In this document: positions 60,811-64,000 of the stretch, piece after piece
Layout of the letters: every line of letters starts with the position of its first letter
How positions within the stretch are numbered: the first letter of the stretch is position 1
Source: Pacificitalea manganoxidans
Lineage (GTDB): Bacteria; Pseudomonadota; Alphaproteobacteria; Rhodobacterales; Rhodobacteraceae
Assembly (NCBI RefSeq): GCF_002504165.1
Contig: NZ_CP021404.1
Span: forward strand, 1,240,001-1,304,000
DNA length: 64,000 nt
Direction: 5' to 3'
The notes under the pieces: generated by a model
What the model was told of the DNA's origin: nothing
Databases searched by the model: none
What the model saw: only the letters and a program-made list of their open reading frames with translations
Program-made: the position numbers and the translations under genes

Positions 60811-62421
60811 ATGTTCGATATGCTCAAGTTGGTCGTGCTGGCGATCATCATGATCTTCGCGGCGCTGGGGGCGAACTGGGCGCGCGACCCGGCCTATATG
60901 GTGCACGCCCTGCTCATCATGGGGATTTCCGCAGGGCTGTTCGTGTGGCAACTGCGCCAAATCCCGGTCGAAGACGGGCCAGCGCCGGTCGCGCCCGCGC
61001 CGCAGGGCTACATGGACGGGCCGGTGCGCTACGGCGTCATCGCCACCGCCTTCTGGGGGGTCGTGGGCTTCCTCGTGGGGACGTATATCGCGTTTCAGCT
61101 GGCATTCCCGGCGCTCAACATCGAATGGGCGCAGCCCTACGCCAATTTCGGGCGGCTGCGCCCGCTGCATACCAGCGCCGTGATCTTTGCCTTTGGCGGC
61201 AACGCCCTGATCGCCACGTCCTTCTATGTGGTGCAGCGCACCTCCGCCGCGCGGCTCTGGGGCGGGAATGCGGCGTGGTTCGTATTCTGGGGCTATCAGC
61301 TGTTCATCGTGCTGGCGGCGACCGGCTATCTGCTGGGTTCCACCCAGTCCAAGGAATACGCCGAGCCGGAATGGTATGTGGATATCTGGCTGACGGTCGT
61401 CTGGCTTGTCTATCTGGCGGTGTTCTTTGGCACGATCCTGCGCCGCCGCGAACGGCATATCTATGTGGCGAACTGGTTCTACCTCGCCTTCATCATCACC
61501 GTCGCGATGCTGCACCTGATCAACAACCTGTCGGTGCCGGTGTCGATCTGGGGCTCGAAATCGGTGCAGGTCTTTGCCGGTGTGCAGGACGCGATGACCC
61601 AGTGGTGGTATGGCCATAACGCCGTCGGCTTTTTCCTGACCGCGGGCTTTCTGGGGATGATGTATTACTTCGTGCCCAAGCAGGCCGGGCGCCCGGTCTA
61701 TAGCTACAAGCTGTCGATCATCCATTTCTGGGCGCTGATCTTTCTCTATATCTGGGCGGGTCCGCACCATCTGCACTACACCGCGCTGCCCGACTGGGCC
61801 GCGACGCTGGGCATGGTGTTTTCGATCATCCTGTGGATGCCCAGCTGGGGCGGTATGATCAACGGGCTGATGACCCTGCAAGGCGCGTGGGACAAGATCC
61901 GCACCGATCCGATCATCCGTATGTTCGTGGCGTCGCTGGCCTTCTACGGCATGTCGACCTTCGAAGGCCCGATGATGTCGATCCGCGCGGTCAATTCGCT
62001 GTCGCATTACACCGACTGGACGATTGGCCATGTGCATTCCGGGGCGCTGGGCTGGAACGGGCTCATCACCTTTGGCGCGCTCTATTTCCTGACGCCGCGC
62101 CTCTGGGGGCGGGAGCGGATGCATTCGGTTTCGGCGATCAACCTGCATTTCTGGCTCGCGACCGTGGGGATCGTTCTCTACGCCGCCTCGATGTGGGTGT
62201 CGGGCATCATGGAGGGCCTGATGTGGCGCGAGGTGGATGCCAACGGCTTCCTCGTCAACAGCTTCGCCGACACCGTTGACGCCAAATTCGTGATGTATGT
62301 GGTCCGTGGTCTGGGCGGGGTTCTCTACCTCAGCGGCGGCGCGGTCATGGTCTGGAACATGTGGATGACGATCCGCGCCCCGCAGGCGCATCCCGTCACC
62401 GTCGCGACGCCAGCGGAGTAA
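60811..62421 (+). CDS. ccoN: Cytochrome-c oxidase, cbb3-type, subunit I
   Basis: A 536-residue heme-copper oxidase core subunit with about 12 membrane helices. Heme and CuB ligands are visible in [34 protein letters not shown] and [15 protein letters not shown]. CcoN reduces oxygen with high affinity in the inner membrane. The ATG at 60811 with AAAGG upstream is preferred to the in-frame ATG at 60742, which lies inside the FNR box. Confidence 0.96.
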   Translation: MFDMLKLVVLAIIMIFAALGANWARDPAYMVHALLIMGISAGLFVWQLRQIPVEDGPAPVAPAPQGYMDGPVRYGVIATAFWGVVGFLVGTYIAFQLAFPALNIEWAQPYANFGRLRPLHTSAVIFAFGGNALIATSFYVVQRTSAARLWGGNAAWFVFWGYQLFIVLAATGYLLGSTQSKEYAEPEWYVDIWLTVVWLVYLAVFFGTILRRRERHIYVANWFYLAFIITVAMLHLINNLSVPVSIWGSKSVQVFAGVQDAMTQWWYGHNAVGFFLTAGFLGMMYYFVPKQAGRPVYSYKLSIIHFWALIFLYIWAGPHHLHYTALPDWAATLGMVFSIILWMPSWGGMINGLMTLQGAWDKIRTDPIIRMFVASLAFYGMSTFEGPMMSIRAVNSLSHYTDWTIGHVHSGALGWNGLITFGALYFLTPRLWGRERMHSVSAINLHFWLATVGIVLYAASMWVSGIMEGLMWREVDANGFLVNSFADTVDAKFVMYVVRGLGGVLYLSGGAVMVWNMWMTIRAPQAHPVTVATPAE

Positions 62422-62426
62422 GACAG

Positions 62427-63263
62427 ATGGCCAAGAACCCCCAAAACCCCGATTACGATCCGGCCGATGACCCCAAGGTCGTCACCGCCAGCGAAGGTCT
62501 GAAAACAGGCGCTATTCCCAATGAATTGCCGCCCGAAACCCAGACCATCACCTTTCACCAGCGCTTCGAGCGGAACGCCACGCTGCTGCTTGTCGGCGCG
62601 CTCGCGGTGGTCAGCATCGGCGGGGTGGTGGAAATCGCGCCCCTGTTCTGGCTGGAAAACACCATCGAGGAGGTCGAAGGCATGCGGCCCTATTCGCCGC
62701 TCGAACTGGCCGGGCGCGACATCTATGTGCGCGAGGGGTGCTATGTGTGCCACAGCCAGATGATCCGCCCCATGCGCGACGAGACCGAGCGCTATGGCCA
62801 TTACAGCCTTGCGGCGGAATCCATGTATGACCACCCGTTCCAATGGGGGTCGAAGCGGACCGGGCCGGATCTGGCGCGGGTCGGCGGGCGCTATTCGGAC
62901 GAATGGCATGTCGATCATCTGAAAGACCCGCAATCGGTGGTCCCTGAAAGCGTGATGCCGAAATACGCCTTTCTGATGGACCAGCCGCTGAGCAGCGCGG
63001 ATATCACCGATCTGGTCGCGACCCATCGCTTGGTCGGCGTGCCCTATACCGATGACATGGTCGCCAGCGCGAGCGCGGATTTCCGTGTGCAGGTCGATCC
63101 CTTCGGCGCCTATGACGAGATGCTGGAACGCTACCCCGGCGCGCAGGTGCGCAATTTCGACGGCGCGCCCGGCATCAGCGAAATGGATGCGCTGATCGCC
63201 TATCTTCAGATGCTCGGGACGCTTGTCGATTTTTCGACCTTCGTTCCCGATGCCAGCCGCTGA
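62427..63263 (+). CDS. ccoO: Cytochrome-c oxidase, cbb3-type, subunit II (mono-heme)
   Basis: A 278-residue membrane-anchored c-type cytochrome with heme motif CYVCH at residues 105-109 and axial Met likely in [10 protein letters not shown]. An N-terminal anchor helix lies near residues 52-72 ([14 protein letters not shown]). It has about 40 residues before the anchor, slightly longer than many CcoO proteins. It starts 5 bases after ccoN. Confidence 0.95.
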   Translation: MAKNPQNPDYDPADDPKVVTASEGLKTGAIPNELPPETQTITFHQRFERNATLLLVGALAVVSIGGVVEIAPLFWLENTIEEVEGMRPYSPLELAGRDIYVREGCYVCHSQMIRPMRDETERYGHYSLAAESMYDHPFQWGSKRTGPDLARVGGRYSDEWHVDHLKDPQSVVPESVMPKYAFLMDQPLSSADITDLVATHRLVGVPYTDDMVASASADFRVQVDPFGAYDEMLERYPGAQVRNFDGAPGISEMDALIAYLQMLGTLVDFSTFVPDASR

Positions 63264-63271
63264 GGCCCGCC

Positions 63272-63475
63272 ATGGATACCTATTCCTATCTGCGTCATCT
63301 GGCCGACAGCTGGGCGCTGCTGGTTCTGACCCTGATCTTTCTGGGCGTCATCGGCTGGTGCTTCAGGCCCGGATCGCGCGCGTTGCACGACGACGCCGCA
63401 GACGTGCCCTTCCGCCACGACCGTCCTGATACTGGCCGCGCCGATATTGGCCGCACAGAGGGAGCTTCCCGATGA
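63272..63475 (+). CDS. ccoQ: Cytochrome-c oxidase, cbb3-type, subunit IV (CcoQ)
   Basis: A 67-residue protein with a single membrane helix (WALLVLTLIFLGVIGWCF, residues 14-31) and a charged cytoplasmic tail starting RPGSR, the CcoQ pattern. CcoQ stabilises the cbb3 complex. It overlaps ccoP by ATGA. Confidence 0.88.
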   Translation: MDTYSYLRHLADSWALLVLTLIFLGVIGWCFRPGSRALHDDAADVPFRHDRPDTGRADIGRTEGASR

Positions 63476-64000
63476 CCGACACCCGCAAAATCGACCCCGC
63501 GACCAACACCGAAACCACCGGCCATAGCTGGGACGGGATCGAGGAGCTGAACACACCGTTGCCGCGCTGGTGGCTGTGGACGTTCTACGCGACGATTGTC
63601 TGGGGCGTGATCTATACGATCCTGTATCCCGCATGGCCGTTGGTACCCGGCGCGACGGCGGGGCTGCTGGGCTATTCGACCCGTGCCGAGGTCGCCGCCG
63701 AGATCGAGCGCGTGGCGCTGTCGAACGCCGATCTCGAACGCCGCCTGACCTCCGTCGATCTGACCGCGCTGCAAGACGACGAGCCGCTGCACCGCTTCGC
63801 CGTTCAGGCCGGGCGTTCGGTCTTTGCCGCCAATTGCTCCCAATGCCATGGGGCGGGGGCCGGGGGCGTCGTCGCGTCGGGCTATCCCAACCTGCTGGAC
63901 GATGATTGGCTGTGGGGCGGGTCGATTGACGACATCGCCTATACCGTCCGCCACGGCATCCGCAACGAAGAAGACCCCGACACGCGGTTTTCGGAAATGC
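63472..64000 (+). CDS. ccoP: Cytochrome-c oxidase, cbb3-type, subunit III (di-heme), 3' partial
   Basis: The N-terminal 176 residues of CcoP are present and the gene runs out of the window. They contain the conserved W/E-rich start (GHSWDGIEELNTPLPRWW), one membrane helix (about residues 33-52) and the first c-type heme motif CSQCH at residues 122-126. The second heme motif should follow beyond the window. Confidence 0.95.
   Translation, partial: MTDTRKIDPATNTETTGHSWDGIEELNTPLPRWWLWTFYATIVWGVIYTILYPAWPLVPGATAGLLGYSTRAEVAAEIERVALSNADLERRLTSVDLTALQDDEPLHRFAVQAGRSVFAANCSQCHGAGAGGVVASGYPNLLDDDWLWGGSIDDIAYTVRHGIRNEEDPDTRFSEM

Noticed and set aside
63570-63905. Plus-strand frame of 111 codons within ccoP
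   Set aside because: It is out of frame with ccoP, which has the membrane helix and CSQCH heme motif in the expected places.
1-64000. tRNA, rRNA, CRISPR arrays, insertion sequences, prophage or integrase genes
   Set aside because: I looked for direct-repeat arrays, transposase motifs and tRNA-like cloverleaf segments in the intergenic gaps and found none; all gaps are under 300 bases.

Overview
The window is a dense, high-GC stretch of catabolic operons with almost no spacer DNA, very frequent 4-bp ATGA/GTGA start-stop overlaps, and no rRNA, tRNA, insertion sequence or CRISPR array that I can see. TRAP and tripartite tricarboxylate (TTT) transporters, an FnrL-type regulator next to ccoNOQP, a Bzt/Aap-type amino-acid ABC system and a complete hut locus point to an alphaproteobacterium, most likely of the Rhodobacteraceae/Roseobacter group. 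This taxonomic call is an inference from gene content.

Layout. 1-8632: GntR (FCD) regulator, enolase-superfamily enzyme, amino-acid ABC transporter, ornithine-cyclodeaminase-family protein, class IV aminotransferase and a ProC-like reductase, closed by a strong terminator; this looks like import and catabolism of a cyclic or unusual amino acid. 8848-16154: histidine utilisation (hutD, hutF, hutI, hutH, hutG, hutU) with two HutC-like operators. 16329-23820: flavin-reductase-like protein, LysR regulator, TRAP transporter, glutathione transferase, carboxymuconolactone-decarboxylase-family protein, LigI-like lactone hydrolase and SDR. 23830-26058: two LacI regulators on the minus strand. 26246-35690: a sugar ABC operon with SDR, zinc alcohol dehydrogenase, aldehyde dehydrogenase, a PfkB kinase very like sulfofructose kinase YihV, and a LacD/YihT-type class I aldolase. 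35724-38801: a first TTT transporter. 38847-47496: GntR/UTRA regulator, SuyA and SuyB (sulfolactate sulfo-lyase), SlcC-like and ComC-like dehydrogenases, a second TTT transporter with fused TctA-TctB, and a SuyZ-like exporter. 47525-54410 (minus): acid-sugar dehydratase, HpcH/HpaI aldolase, IlvD/Edd dehydratase, FMN hydroxyacid dehydrogenase, RraA-family protein and a 6PGDH-like dehydrogenase, divergent from a third TTT transporter (54689-57814) with its own GntR regulator and a D-2-hydroxyacid dehydrogenase. 59932-64000: fnrL and ccoNOQP (ccoP cut by the window end).

The most interesting reading is that 26246-47496 encodes one continuous organosulfonate route. A sulfosugar (sulfoquinovose, sulfofructose or a relative) is imported by the ABC system, phosphorylated by the YihV-like kinase, split by the aldolase to DHAP and 3-sulfolactaldehyde, and oxidised to sulfolactate by the aldehyde dehydrogenase. 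Sulfolactate is then inverted by the SlcC/ComC dehydrogenase pair and desulfonated by SuyAB to pyruvate plus sulfite, with SuyZ exporting the inorganic product. No recognisable sulfoquinovosidase or YihS-type isomerase is present; an SDR and a zinc alcohol dehydrogenase occupy that place in the operon. The neighbouring minus-strand operon holds dehydratase and aldolase types that also occur in sulfo-Entner-Doudoroff pathways, and its internal promoter shares a 10-base motif with the promoter of the first TTT system. Gene families are read from sequence; the pathway is inference.
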